From: Argopecten irradians
Taxonomy: Eukaryota > Mollusca > Bivalvia > Pectinida > Pectinidae
Length of the DNA stretch: 64,000 bases
Direction: 5' to 3'
Assembly: GCF_041381155.1 (NCBI RefSeq)
Contig: NC_091149.1
Location: forward strand, 13,656,609 to 13,720,608
How positions within the stretch are numbered: the first letter of the stretch is position 1; each line of letters opens with the position of its first letter. Positions 33,590 to 45,214 of this stretch are shown here, piece after piece. The position numbers were made by a program, and so were the translations under genes. Below the pieces are notes generated by a model. The model was not told the DNA's origin and made no database searches. It saw nothing but the letters and a program-made list of their open reading frames with translations.

Positions 33590-34869
33590 TTAGAGAATGG
33601 AATATACATGTAAATATCAAATACTAAATTAAGAAGTATATATATCTAAGTTAGATTATGAAGTACATACATCTTAGGTGAAAATACATGTACTTAGTTA
33701 TATATTGAAATGGCGACTGATGCCTTATGAACATTAGTTACAACACAGAAAAATAGATGCAACATGATGATTTTTAACAGTACTGCTAAAAATAATTTCC
33801 AGCTCTTAATTGTAATTATAAAATCAAAACCAATGCATTGAAAGTATTGAAAATTATGAACTTATATATATATCTGTGGTGAAAATACTAGAAGTTTATA
33901 TATTCTAAGATCAAAAATACTAAACTAAGAAGTTTTTATATATAAGTTAAAAATACTAAAATTAAGAAGTATTTATATCTAAGTTAAAAAATACTTGATT
34001 ATGAACTATATATATCTAAGGTAAAAATACTTTATAAGAAGTATATATATATATCTGAAGTGAAAATATGTAGAAGAATATATATCTAACCTAAATACTA
34101 AATTAAGAAAGTACTGTAGTTACTATTATAAAACTCATTTAAAAAGGAATTTGCGAAATTTAATAGCCGCGAATAAAGGTTGGGTTGAGAGTATACATAT
34201 CTATGTTAAAAAAAAACATTTATTTAAGAAGTATATATATATCTGACCTAAATACAAAATCAAAAGTATATATATATTCTAAATTAATTTAAATATGTGT
34301 ACATAAATATTACAAACTTCGGTAAACTTATAAACTAAGAAGAAATATATATCTAACCTAAATACTAAATTAAGAAAGTACATATACATATCTATCCTAA
34401 ATACTAATTAAGAAAATACATATGCATATCTAACCTTAATACATACTAAATTAAGAAAATAAAATACATGACTAAATTAAGAAAATACATATACACATCT
34501 AACTTAAATACTAAAGTAAGAAGTATATATATCTAAGATAAAAATACTAAACTAAGAAGTTTATATATAAGTTAAAAATACTAAATTAATAAGTATATAT
34601 ATCTAAGGTGAAAATACTTTATAAGAAGTATAAATATCTGAAGCGAAAATACTAAATTAATAAGTATATATATCTAAGGTGAAAATACTTTATAAGAAGT
34701 ATACATATCTGAGGCAAAAATACCAAATTAATAAGTATATATATCTAAGATGAAAATACTTACGGTAATTACGATATATACATATCGAACTTACATGTTT
34801 TCAAAGTAAGAAATAGGGGCCTTTCTAACTTAAATACTAAATTAACATAATTTAAATATGTGTACCTTA
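33590..34869. repeat. AT-rich minisatellite (TACTAAATTAAGAAGTATAT type), copy A
   Basis: Degenerate head-to-tail units of about 36-40 bp built on AAATACTAAATTAAGAAGTA and TATATATCTAAGGTGA. The array is interrupted at 33709-33890 by a piece of the 31145-type MITE. Its counterpart in copy B is 43620-44800. Confidence 0.85.
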
Positions 34870-34908
34870 ATGCTCTGCTTCAAACAATCCTAAGACTTTT
34901 GTTTAAAA

Positions 34909-35674
34909 GCATACGATGGAACCACATGTGGTGACCACCAAGGAACCGGATGTGACATCAGCACCATCACCAGTGTACCACCTCCTATTCCAGCACCTGG
35001 AGTGACCAGATCTGGAAGGATTGTGAAGGCACCAACCCGCCTAGATGTGTGATGTTCTTATAGACAGACTGTGTATATTTGTAAATATTCAAGTTTTGTG
35101 TTCGAGTTTAAAAGACTTATAATTCGTGTTTTCTAGTCAAACATCTTCATGCTAAGTTAGAAAGACAACAGACAATCTAGTGCAGTGAAACAAATTTATT
35201 TCTAATTATTCAGTTTTGAGTTTGTGTTCAATCAGCTACAGATAAACAAATGAACATTCAAGCTTAAGTGATTCTACAATTTACGAACTGTAATTGTGTT
35301 CTAGAGACAGTAAAATACAAAGACATTTATCTGGTAATTTAAACTTATATGCTGAAGTATATTTCTAATAACTTGCAGTTATGATTTATAAATATACTAT
35401 TGTGTTCTTAGATATCATATTCTTTGGTATGGTAAAGATTATCTAGAAGATAATAATTTAGTATACTTTGTGCTATATGCTTAAGGAGGGGGATGTAACG
35501 TATCTATCAGTTAGGTTCGCTTACTTGTGTAAAGTACTAGTAGCACTACTTACTGTATAACTGATATGCTTGTGTTGAGTAACTTGTTGAATAAAAACAT
35601 GGCTGTTCGATATACATGGTTGTTGTCTAGCTGCTGCATTGTGTGTGCTATAGAAGCCATTAACCCACGTAACA
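34909..35674 (+). mobile_element. Ty3/Gypsy-type element, 3' end and LTR
   Basis: A plus-strand frame ending at about 35052 reads VPPPIPAPGVTRSGRIVKAP then TRLDV and stop. This is the basic C-terminal tail seen at the end of many Gypsy polyproteins. A non-coding tail and the purine tract TTAAGGAGGGGGA (35481-35493) precede a 181-bp LTR (35494-35674). The LTR starts TGTAACGT, ends ACGTAACA and carries a GAATAAAAA polyadenylation-like word at 35591. Everything 5' of this is missing. It sits between duplications A and B. Confidence 0.75.
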
Positions 35675-35949
35675 ATAATCACCTGCGGTTGTTTTTTTTC
35701 TCGCACAGGTTTGTCTTTTGAATAGAAGCAAAACAAAACGGACATACGGACATAGAATCACAGTTATCATCTCAGAATAATTTGTATGTTTGAAGATAAG
35801 ATTACGTAGATCGATTACAATGTAAAAGTATCTCAATCTCCAATGGCCATTGCCGTACGCGACAGGAATAGAGAGAACGTTAGCGCATGAAAGAAATATA
35901 TTTTTAGTCTTATCATAGCTTTTGTATGTATCGGTATATCAAAACATTT

Positions 35950-36081
35950 AAAGTATGGGATTGAGTGATATATCAAGTTTCCGGTTTCCCTCGAACTTGC
36001 CTATTTCCCTCGGCTCCGCCTCGGGAAAAAGACAAGTCTCGGGAAACCAGAAACTTGCTATATCCCTCAACCCCATACTTT
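35950..36081. repeat. Foldback hairpin, copy B
   Basis: The same hairpin as 27511-27642, with single-base differences in the arms (GGGAAAAAG for GGGAAATAG). Confidence 0.9.
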
Positions 36082-36104
36082 AACTGTATAATATTACATG
36101 ACGT

Positions 36105-38351
36105 TGTTGTGTGATTGAGAGGTTGGTAAATACTGTATTGGGAAAACTCGCTACATCTTCGCCAGATAAACGATAACACGTCTTTCTTTTTCCAAGTCTA
36201 TCTTTATTCTCTCAATACGTAGAGATTCAGCAAAGGGGAATAACCCATATACAGTAAGGGTTATGATTATCTCCCTTAGACCGTACAGTGTGTAAACTAG
36301 CTACACCCATGCAACCATATACACAACATCGCCGCCCACAAAATACAATTGGGCTTATACAATTTTACCATGGGTGTAGTAGATTACAATTTACAATAGA
36401 AAATGATGTGATATTTAGAAATATTGAACTCAACATTTAACAATGTCATAAAACTTATAATAGAGAATTTGTTAAGTTTTTGTTGTAGCACAAAATCATT
36501 TTCATACAATGCAATTCTATATATATCAAACACTCACGCTTACACTTTCCATTGAGCTCAAGATGGATCATACATACACCACACAGAGAAAATAGCAAGG
36601 ATGGAAGAGATTTAAGATACACAGAATATATAGTCAACCAAGATATCTAGTTAAACCAGAGAGACGTTTTATCAAGCTCAAATTTTTTATACATCAATAG
36701 CAAAGGTAGTACATATTTATTATTAAATGTCACCCATTTCGTTTGTTCTGGTAATACTCAACAACTGTTTGTTATAACAGTATCAACATGTTGCGTCATA
36801 TGACCATGTGATTGTAAAGTTATAGAGTAAATGACCATAATAAAACTTACAATATATCAACAATACACATTATTAACATGCCAGCTTTATATCTCTCCCT
36901 ATCAGCCTGACCATAGCTTTAAATCCGCGCTGAAAAATATCTCAGCATGGCCTTATGGTTCCTCAAAATCATTCAACTCCATAATATATAACAAAGTCAC
37001 AAATTACAATAATGAAATCAGAAAACCTTCAAAAAAACCATTAAAATCAATGTTAGCAATTATAGAATCCTACTCATCAACTCCAGAAGTTGGTATGTAT
37101 GAATTATATGCTTATCTCTGGAAATGTTTACCAAATATGACATGTTATTCACAGTAATATCAGCAGAGATTTCGCTCTTAATTAACATAGTATATTTCTG
37201 ATATATTTATCTGATAAAACAGACATTTGCATTTAGAAAACATTTATGCTGTGCAATAAAATCAATTAATAGCAGAAGGGCAATTATACACATATGAAAA
37301 AAAATCATGAGTTAGATAAAAGGTGCAAATTTATGAATAACTTTCAATACAATAAAGTTCAGATATATCTATTATTCAAATGTCAAAATCAAGAGTTCCG
37401 TTTCTTTTCATTTCGGTGACAGTTCAAATTTCTATAGATCTAGAGTAGTGGGCGGATTTAAAAATGTCAGACTGGAACCGTTCAACTTATAAAAAATTAA
37501 CAACGAACAAAACTTCAAAGTTCTCCTTGAACATCAAGAAAATTCAGCAGGTACAAGACATCAGACGACTTCATCGTTGTCTGTACGATCTGGGCCGGGT
37601 TGAAACAAAGTAACAATTATTCCTGCAAGGGATGGGCCAAGGACGTCTCACTTATAAATCCTTGTGTGGGCTGATAGTATCCGGGCCGGGCTCGCTTGCT
37701 GGACAGTTTAAATATCGGACAATAACAGATTTATGAACAAAGACGAAGATGGAACTCCTCTCTTGGAAAACTAAGTCATCACAGGTTGATCATCGGTGAG
37801 GTCATCGACGAGGAAAAATCCCCACATCAGAATAGAATAAAAGTCAATAAAGGCATAACAGTAAAAATGCAGCAATTATATGCATTCTAAATGTCACCAT
37901 GAATACGTAACCATTCAATGAATGTAATGTCCAATGATATAAAAGTGACGAGAAGTCCACAATAAACAATACAGTTTCCCGCCAAAAAGCACTTGGCACG
38001 GGAACAATGTCTGTCTGGCCGGCAATCCAAGACCCGACGAGTACCGAGACTCGCCGGCCACACGGGTGAAACGCTATCTAAAAGTTACATACTGTTGCTT
38101 GTACATAGTCACCGAATAAGGATTCTCCACCATGTTGTGTGATTGAGAGGTTGGTAAATACTGTATTGGGGAAACTAGTCGCTACATCTTCCGCCAGATA
38201 AACATCCTTCTTGTTCCAAGTCTATCTTTATTCTCTCAAAACGTAGAGATTCAGCAAAGGGGAATAACCCATATAAGTAAGGGTTATGATTATCTCCCGT
38301 AGACCGTACAGTGTGTAAACTAGCAACACCCATATAACCATATACACAACA
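36105..38351 (-). mobile_element. Non-autonomous LTR retrotransposon, copy B (complete)
   Basis: Two LTRs, 36105 to about 36328 and 38136-38351, begin TGTTGTGT and end CACAACA on the plus strand. They are flanked by ACGT on both sides, a 4-bp target duplication. On the minus strand a TGGTGGAGAATCC primer-binding-like site follows the 5' LTR, and a GTGGGCGGCGA purine tract precedes the 3' LTR. The interior (about 1.8 kb) is non-coding by eye, so it must be moved by another element's proteins. Confidence 0.8.
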
Positions 38352-39069
38352 ACGTATTTAACAGTAGTCTGACACAAATTCTAGTCGTAGATTTTCTGCT
38401 GAACCACGTAGATTTTCTGGTAAACCATGATTTAAAAAATCATACAAAATGCCATTTATTTTAGAAACATGTCCAAAAGAAATTCGAAAATTCACTTAAA
38501 TATTAAAGCTGGCTTTATTTAATGTGTATAATACCAGGTTAAAAATTAAATTAATATTATTATGTATATTTTATATAGAATTGCCTCGTAATATGTTTGT
38601 AAAACACCAAAGACATTATGTAAAAAATGTTAGATGCATTAGGATTGGACTTTTAGATTCAGCTTAACCCTATTTATTTGACAGTAACACAGACATTTGG
38701 CACTTTTTGTAAATATGTTTTCTTAAAAATCATTTAATAATTTTTTTCTATTATTTTGAATAATTTCAACCTAGAATCTATTCTTAATGCTGTCCTAAAT
38801 TGACAAATTACATGCAGAGATTTAGATAGTAAATTATCTTGTCTTTGTTGCATGCAATATATTTGATTAAGAGAAAAATATCGAGGACGAAAATGTCTGC
38901 TTTTGACATATTGACCCATGTCCATTTTAAGGTAATTATGATAACATTTTCATCAGTTGCATGATGTTGTATAGATGTACTTGTTATTCATTAAATAAAC
39001 ACCCAATTAACCCCAGGACCTAGATGGTCCAACGTAATTACTACCAAGTATTAACTTCCCAATGTTCTG

Positions 39070-40447
39070 TTCACAGTTAGCTGCCATAGTTCTTATGACA
39101 ATTCATTTTGGAAGAATGATAATTTAAATGCATTCGCATTCAACGTAAAAAATAATCAACTTCATGATATTTATGAAAGGGCCACTAGGCAACCTTTCCG
39201 AAACAAAAAAACAAGAGGCCCAGTGGGCCTGCATCGCTCACCTGGTTTGTAATGCCAAGTAATGTTCTGAATACAGGTTCAATGTTTCTTTTCTGAAGGA
39301 ATTTTAATATTAACCTCTCAATCCGCTATTGGGCCCCACCCCTCCTACCCCCAGGGGGGTTAGAGCCAAAATTTATACAAGTTCTGTTCCCCTTACCCCA
39401 AGGATGTTTATGGCCAAATTTGGTCACAATCCAAGCAAAACTCTAGGACAAGTAGCGATTTAAAGGATTTTACCTCTATTTCCCCTATTGGGCCCCGCCC
39501 CTCCTGCCCCCGGGGGACCAGAGCCAAAATTTATACAAGTTCTGTTCCCCCCTCCCCCAAGGATGTGTGTGGCCAAATTTGGTTACAATCCATGCAGAAC
39601 TCTATGACTAGTAGCGATTTAAAGGAATGTTGACGGACAGACGGACGGACGACGGACGCCGCGCCATGACATAAAGCTCACCGGGCCCTTCGGGCCAGGT
39701 GAGCTAAAATAATTTTAACATAAAATGTCCAAAGATAAGGTTACAGCACCAAACAAGTTGAAGTTTTGCCGTCTGGCGCAGAAATAGTCCACTAACGCGT
39801 TGTAATTATGACGACGTCGGGAACCATAATACGACCTGCGTTATGAAAACTTGAACGTTTTGTTTATTTTAATAAATTAAAGTTGTTAAGATGGTGCAGT
39901 GGGCCTTTTCCTAATGCTAAAGCAACAAGTTTTCCATCTGATATACACTGTACTGATGTACATGTACATGTACTTGGACAAGCTGGTGTAATGCATATAC
40001 GCATAGAAACAAGCATAACATTTCGGTTAAAACTGTACTTTACTTAAGCGCATACAGTCGCACAAATTGAAATACCCCCTAAGTAAAGCCTAACTTTGTT
40101 TCAGCATTTCCCATGTACGGACAGTTTTTACAAGTAGGTAATGATCATCTAGCCAACAGTACTAGTTAGGCTACATATAGATGCTCCACGCGCTCCCGTC
40201 AATCTAAACAAAGCTCGGCAAATCACCGAACTTATACAATCGCGACATCTCGGAGTACCGCCTAGTGTGATTTCTGAGAATAATGTCCGACAACCAGAAA
40301 AAAACATTCGGACTTCTCTGGGTTTATCAAATAATGATTTGTTTGCAATAATTTCCCCACTGGTACCCCATACACACATGAAATCTGCAACAACAAGTAA
40401 CCAATCAACACACGTAAATCGTTTTGGCCAGCCAATCAAAGTGAACA
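39070..40447. repeat. About 820-bp interspersed repeat, copy 3
   Basis: As copy 2, but split by the hairpin-ended element at 39211-39708. The outer ends CTGTTCAC and GTGAACAG form an 8-bp inverted pair. A 108-codon minus frame (40475-40149) lies within the repeat and has no domain I recognise. Confidence 0.75.
39211..39708. mobile_element. Hairpin-ended mobile element (AACAAGAGGCC family)
   Basis: About 498 bp, starting ACAAGAGGCCCAGTGGGCCT and ending near GGGCCCTTCGGGCCAGGTGA then GCTAAAA. Each terminus is its own small hairpin (GGCCC/GGGCC) instead of a pair of long inverted repeats. The interior has a 159-bp direct duplication built on CTATTGGGCCCC. Copy A keeps the uninterrupted site (AAACAAAAAAATAATAATAG), which proves insertion. 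Related ends recur many times after 51 kb. Confidence 0.8.
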
Positions 40448-40482
40448 GACTATCTATAACCATGTGGAATCCCAACTACATT

Positions 40483-40869
40483 TTTTATATACTACATTAA
40501 ATGTGTGTTGATCTGCTATAAGCTCATCAGAGTTATTCCCCTTTACTTATCGTTCCAATTATATAAATGCTGCTTTGCTATAAATCTAGTTTATTTCTGA
40601 ATCCTGAGAATGTTACAATAAATCTATTTTATTTCTAAAGTAATGTAAATTATGTATTTCTGAGTCAAGATTTTTTTATATTCTGAATATTTGTTATAAT
40701 TAGTTTTCCGGATAATTTTGTATTCGTTTCCGTTTTGTATTTTATGATGGATATCTGCGTCAGGAGGGCGCTTGTGAAAAGAAGAAAAGAAGAGAAGGGA
40801 AGACTTGAATTGTTGTTATTTTATTAACTAGCTCCCTGCAATGAAATTATGAACAGCCATACCGGTAGC
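40483..40869. mobile_element. 387-bp insertion with ACATT target duplication
   Basis: Present only in copy B, between two ACATT pentamers (40478-40482, 40870-40874). Copy A reads straight through (CCAACAACATTGCAGGCG). A 5-bp duplication is compatible with an LTR-type or similar integrase. The ends (TTTTATATAC..., ...ACCGGTAGC) are not TG/CA. Class unknown. Confidence 0.6.
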
Positions 40870-41033
40870 ACATTGCAGGCGAAGCGACCGATTATAAAAG
40901 AGCAAAAACACGACTTTATGCGAAATTAAGTATATGTGGTGTGATTTTTTTGTATATATGTTACCGATTAAAAGTTTCAAGTTTCAATATTTTTGTTTAT
41001 CAAATGCAATACAACATATACACATTAACATAC

Positions 41034-41169
41034 CTTAACTGTATAGCTGTAACTTTCGAACATCCGAACTTTCTTGCCCCCTCGCTTAGTACCACCATCA
41101 ACAACCTCATAGGAAACAGCGACGTCATCTACGACGGATACGTCCATGGAAGTCCCATCGTCTAAATCG
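41034..41169 (-). CDS. Exon with start of a FLYWCH-like zinc finger
   Basis: A 136-bp exon from acceptor ATTTAG to donor GTATGTT. It joins in phase with the repeat exon upstream: ...VEIHCG + N + DLDDGTSMDVSVVDDVAV, then SYEVVDGGTKRGGKKVRMFE and SYSYTVK. The pattern 'GGTKRGGKK...SYSYTVK' matches the first half of FLYWCH zinc fingers, which continue with a WRC...C..H segment. I did not find that next exon. FLYWCH modules occur in DNA-binding proteins and beside Mutator-like transposases. Exon phase, clean splice sites and a protein-like sequence support real coding. The family call is moderate. Confidence 0.5.
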
Positions 41170-41396
41170 CTAAATACAATTTTAAAAATTATAAAATACT
41201 CAAGATTTAAATCAAATAAATACATGATAAAAATATATGTGCTTCATTACGTACACAACCAGTGTTTGTTAGTTTGTTGGATATGGAAATTATTTCACGC
41301 GATCATTATTAAGGCTTTTTACTTTCACCTTTTTGACAAAATTATCTTGCAACAATCAACGTAGGATACTTTGTTTTAAATAAGTAAGAAACTTAC

Positions 41397-42898
41397 TTCC
41401 CACAGTGAATCTCCACGGACTCCATAGATGTTTTGCTGGCGTTAAAGGACACGTGAAAATTTCCTTCTGGAGTTGACGTCGAGATCGTTCGTCCGGATGA
41501 CAGAGGTGTTGATAACTCAGCAGGAACACGAGCTATTCTCGGGACGGGAACAGGGAGTCTCCATGGGGCAGGTACAGGGGCTGTCCGTGGGGCAGGAACA
41601 GGGAGTCTCCGTTAGGCAGGAACAGGGGCTGACCGTGGGGCAGGAACAGGGACTGCCCTGGGGCAGGAACATGGAGTCTCCGTGGGGCAGGAACAGGGGC
41701 TGTCCGTGGGGCAGGAATAGGGGCTGTCCGTGGGGCAGGAACAGAGAGTCTCCGTGGGGCAGGAACAGGGAGTCTTCGTGGGACAGGAACAGGGGCTGAC
41801 CGTGGGGCAGGAACAGGGGCTGTCCTTGGGGCAGGAACAAAGAGTCTCCGTGGGGCAGGAACAGGGAGTCTCCGTGGGGCAGGAACAGTTGCTGACCGTG
41901 AGGCAGGAACAAAGGCTATCCGTGGGGCAGGAACAGGGACTGCCCTTGGGGCAGGAACAGGGGCTGTCCGTGGAGCAGGAACAGGGAGTCTCCGTGGGCA
42001 GGAACAGGGGTTGATTGTAGGTCAGGAACAGGTGATGTCCGTGGGGCAGGAACAGGGGCTGTCCGTGGGGCAGGAACAGGGAGTCTCCGTGGGGCAGGAA
42101 CAGGGGCTGACCGTGGGGCAGGAACAGGGACTGCCCTGGGGCAGGAACATGGAGTCTCCGTGGGGCAGGAACAGGGGCTGTTCGTGGGGCAGGAATAGGG
42201 GCTGTCCGTGGGGCAGGAACAGGGGCTGTCCGTGGGGCAGGAACAGAGAGTCTCCGTGGGGCAGGAACAGGGAGTCTTCGTGGGACAGGAACAGGGGCTG
42301 CCCGTGGGGCAGGAACAAGGAGTCTACGTGGAGCAGGAACAGGGAGTCTCCGTGGGGCAGGAACAAGGGCTGACCGTGACGCAGGAACAAAGGCTATCCG
42401 TGGGGCAGGAACAGGGACTGCCCTTGGGGCAGGAACAGGGACTGCCCTTGGGGCAGGAACAGGGGCTGTCCGTGGGGCAGGAACAGGGAGTCTCCGTGGG
42501 GCAGGAACAGGGGTTGTCCGTGGGCAGGAACAGGGGCTGACCGTGGGGCAGGAACAGGGGATGTCCGTGGGGCAGGAACAGGGGCTGTCCGTGGGGCGGG
42601 AACAGGGAGTCTCCGTGGGGCAGGAACAGGGACTGTCCGTGGCGCGGGAACAGGGAGTCTCCGTGGGGCAGGAACAGGGAGTCTCCGTGGGCAGGAACAG
42701 GGGCTGTCCGTGGGGAAGGAACAGAGAATCTCCGTGGGACAGGAACAGGGGCTGTCCGTGGGGAAGGAACAGGGAGTCTCCGTGGGGAAGGAACAGGGAG
42801 TCTCCGTGGGACAGGAACAGGGGCTGACCGTGGGGCATGAACAGGGGCTGTCCGTTGGGCGGGAACAGGATATGTCTGCGGTAAATTATCGGTTGACT
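41397..42898 (-). CDS. Exon of 24-bp tandem repeats (octapeptide repeats), copy B
   Basis: A candidate 1502-bp exon between acceptor CTTTGTAG and consensus donor GTAAGT. A 24-bp unit (GGGGCTGTCCGTGGGGCAGG + AACA, plus strand) is repeated about 55 times at 41540-42860. Slightly short or long units change the frame along the array: LFLPHGQP, then CSCPTETP, then VPAPRTAP. The frame entered at the acceptor is the same one that leaves through ARVPAELSTPLSSGRTISTS and NFHVSFNASKTSMESVEIHC. It is open except for one TAA at 41612-41614. The product would be a proline-rich, low-complexity segment before the FLYWCH-like exon. That stop may be real decay or a sequence error. Confidence 0.45.
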
Positions 42899-43619
42899 CT
42901 ACAAAGATTATGGAGTAAACATTCATTTTCGAAATCAATTTATCCCATAACTATATGCATGTTTCACAACGGAAAAACCATGTGATAAATTACATAGCAG
43001 TTGGTTATCATTTATGTTTTCACACTCCAGTGTGTGAACACCTACAGCGCCTCTGATTGGTCAATGTCAAGATTTTTTGATTCCGATTGGCTTTCAACTT
43101 TAGGCTACTTTTCATAACACATTTTCTTTAAAACAGCACTGTATAAACTGTATAATAGGCAAATGCTTATTCAAAGTATTAAACAATAGAATATTAGTTC
43201 ACTATTAAGGCACTATATTTTATGGCGGAAAGATATCATTACACATTGTATGGTGGTTAGTTTCCCGAAGCGAACACGAGGAAATGGTCACCAAGGTATA
43301 AATATAGAGAAGTAATCGGATAAATAAGTTCCCCAAAGCGTGACAGTTCTTTATGATGTTTATCTAAACTCTCTTAAGTTCATTTCAAAATTTCAAAATA
43401 CACTCGCTAAAGCTTTTGTCTTTTAAAAATTTGAAAATTAACTATCTCGAGTGTGATTAACATGATAAACAACAGTCACTTATTAGGGAACCTCAATGTT
43501 TTACATATGTGTAATAATTAGGTGAAATTTTTTATTGATAGGATACAGTTATTTATTAAGTTAACAAACACGATGTATATACATGTAGATCACAATTATA
43601 TTAGAGGATGGAATATACA

Positions 43620-44800
43620 TGTAAATATCAAATACTAAATTAAGAAGTATATATATATCTAAGTTAGATTAAGAAGTACATATATCTTAGGTGGAAAATA
43701 CTTAGTTATATATTGAAATGGCGACTGATGCCTTATGAACATTAGTTACAACACAGAAATAGATGCAACATGATGATTTTTGACAGTACCGCTAAAAATA
43801 ATTTCCAGCTCTTAATTGTAATTATAAAATCAAAACCAATGCATTGAAAGTATTGAAATTATGAAATATATATATCTGAGGTGAAAATACTGGAAATTTA
43901 TATATCTAAGATCAAAATCCTAAACTAAGAAGTTTATATATAAGTTAAAAATACTAAATTAAGAAAGAAGTGATTATGAACTATATATATCTAAGGTAAA
44001 AATACTTTATAAGAAGTATATATATATATCTGAAGTGAAAATATTAGAAGAATATATATCTAACTTAAATACTAAATTAACTTAAGAAAGTACTGTAGTT
44101 ACTATATGAACTCGTTTAAAAAGGAATTTAATAGCCGCGAATAAAAGTTGGTTGACAGTATACATATCTATGTTAAAAACATTCATATTAAGAAGTATAT
44201 ATATATATCTAACCTAAATACAAAATCAAGAATATATATATATATCTTATAAATTAAGATAATTTAAATATGTGTACATAAATATTACAAACTTCGGTAA
44301 ACTTACTAACCTAAATACTAAATTAAGAAAGTACATATACATATCTATCCTAAATACTAATTAAGAAAATACATATGCATATCTAACCTTAATACATACT
44401 AAATTAAGAAAATAAAATACATGACTAAATTAAGAAAATACATATACACATCTAACTTAAATACTAAAGTAAGAAGTATATATATCTAAGATAAAAAAAT
44501 ACTAAACTAAGAAGTTTATATATAAGTTAAAAATACTAAATTACGATATAGACATATCGAACGTAGATCTAAGTTAAAAATACTAAATTATGAACTAAAT
44601 ATATATATCTAAGGTGAAAATACTTTATAAGAAGTATACATATCTGAGGCAAAAATACTAAATTAATAAGTATATATCTAAGATGAAAATACTTACGGTA
44701 ATTACGATATATACATATCGAACTTACATGTTTTCAAAGTAAGAAATAGGGGCCTTTCTAACTTAAATACTAAATTAACATAATTTAAATATGTGTACCT
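43620..44800. repeat. AT-rich minisatellite, copy B
   Basis: The counterpart of 33590-34869 with the same 36-40 bp degenerate units and the same internal MITE fragment (43719-43870). Unit number differs from copy A. Confidence 0.85.
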
Positions 44801-44828
44801 TAATATTACAAACTTCGGTAAACTTATG

Positions 44829-45197
44829 TTAAAGATGCTCCACCGCCGACAAATGCTATTTTTCACTATCAAAAACAGGAGCAGACGATTTAGTATTTTT
44901 TTTCAGTTAAAAAAGTTACTTACTTTACACCATTACCACCATTGGCAAGTTTGAGCTTCTAATTTTACTTCAAGTTAAAAATATGGAAAATAATTAATTG
45001 CATCCCGAAACAATTCCGTGGCACTATATCCTATATGGAATGAAGTACTGATTGCGCATGCACCAAAGGCAAAACGAATTATTTCATATTATTTTTTGTG
45101 TTAATTAGACATATATATATATATACACGATTAAATACCAATTATTGTTCAAATGATGGATATCATTTATGCTCTGTCGGCGTAGGAGCATCTTTAA
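44829..45197. mobile_element. MITE with TTAAAGATGCTCC termini, copy 2
   Basis: 369 bp; TTAAAGATGCTCCACCGCCG at the left and GGAGCATCTTTAA at the right. It is homologous to 2340-2703 throughout. It marks the right edge of duplication B. Confidence 0.8.
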
Positions 45198-45214
45198 TAT
45201 CGAAGTAAGTTGTC

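Larger units (their letters stand above)
27283..34869. repeat. Tandem segmental duplication, copy A
   Basis: About 7.6 kb that aligns collinearly with copy B at 35714-44800. Shared blocks in order: foldback hairpin, LTR element, 820-bp repeat, FLYWCH-like exon, 24-bp-repeat exon, AT-rich minisatellite. Copy A has its own MITE at 31145-31642 and lacks three segments present in B (38352-38790, 39211-39708, 40483-40869). Similarity stops after GTACCTTAAT at 34869. Confidence 0.9.
35714..44800. repeat. Tandem segmental duplication, copy B
   Basis: About 9.1 kb collinear with copy A. It retains a complete 5' LTR of the LTR element, an intact FLYWCH-like exon with donor, and a longer 24-bp array. 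It has gained a hairpin-ended element (39211-39708) and a 387-bp insertion (40483-40869). Confidence 0.9.

Noticed and set aside
41612..42838. A single 408-residue protein-coding gene
   Set aside because: The long frame is a by-product of a stop-free 24-bp repeat. Only the splice-supported exon interpretation is kept, with moderate confidence.
41540..42860. A CRISPR array from the regular 24-bp repeats
   Set aside because: Units are contiguous with no unique spacers, and the genome is eukaryotic.
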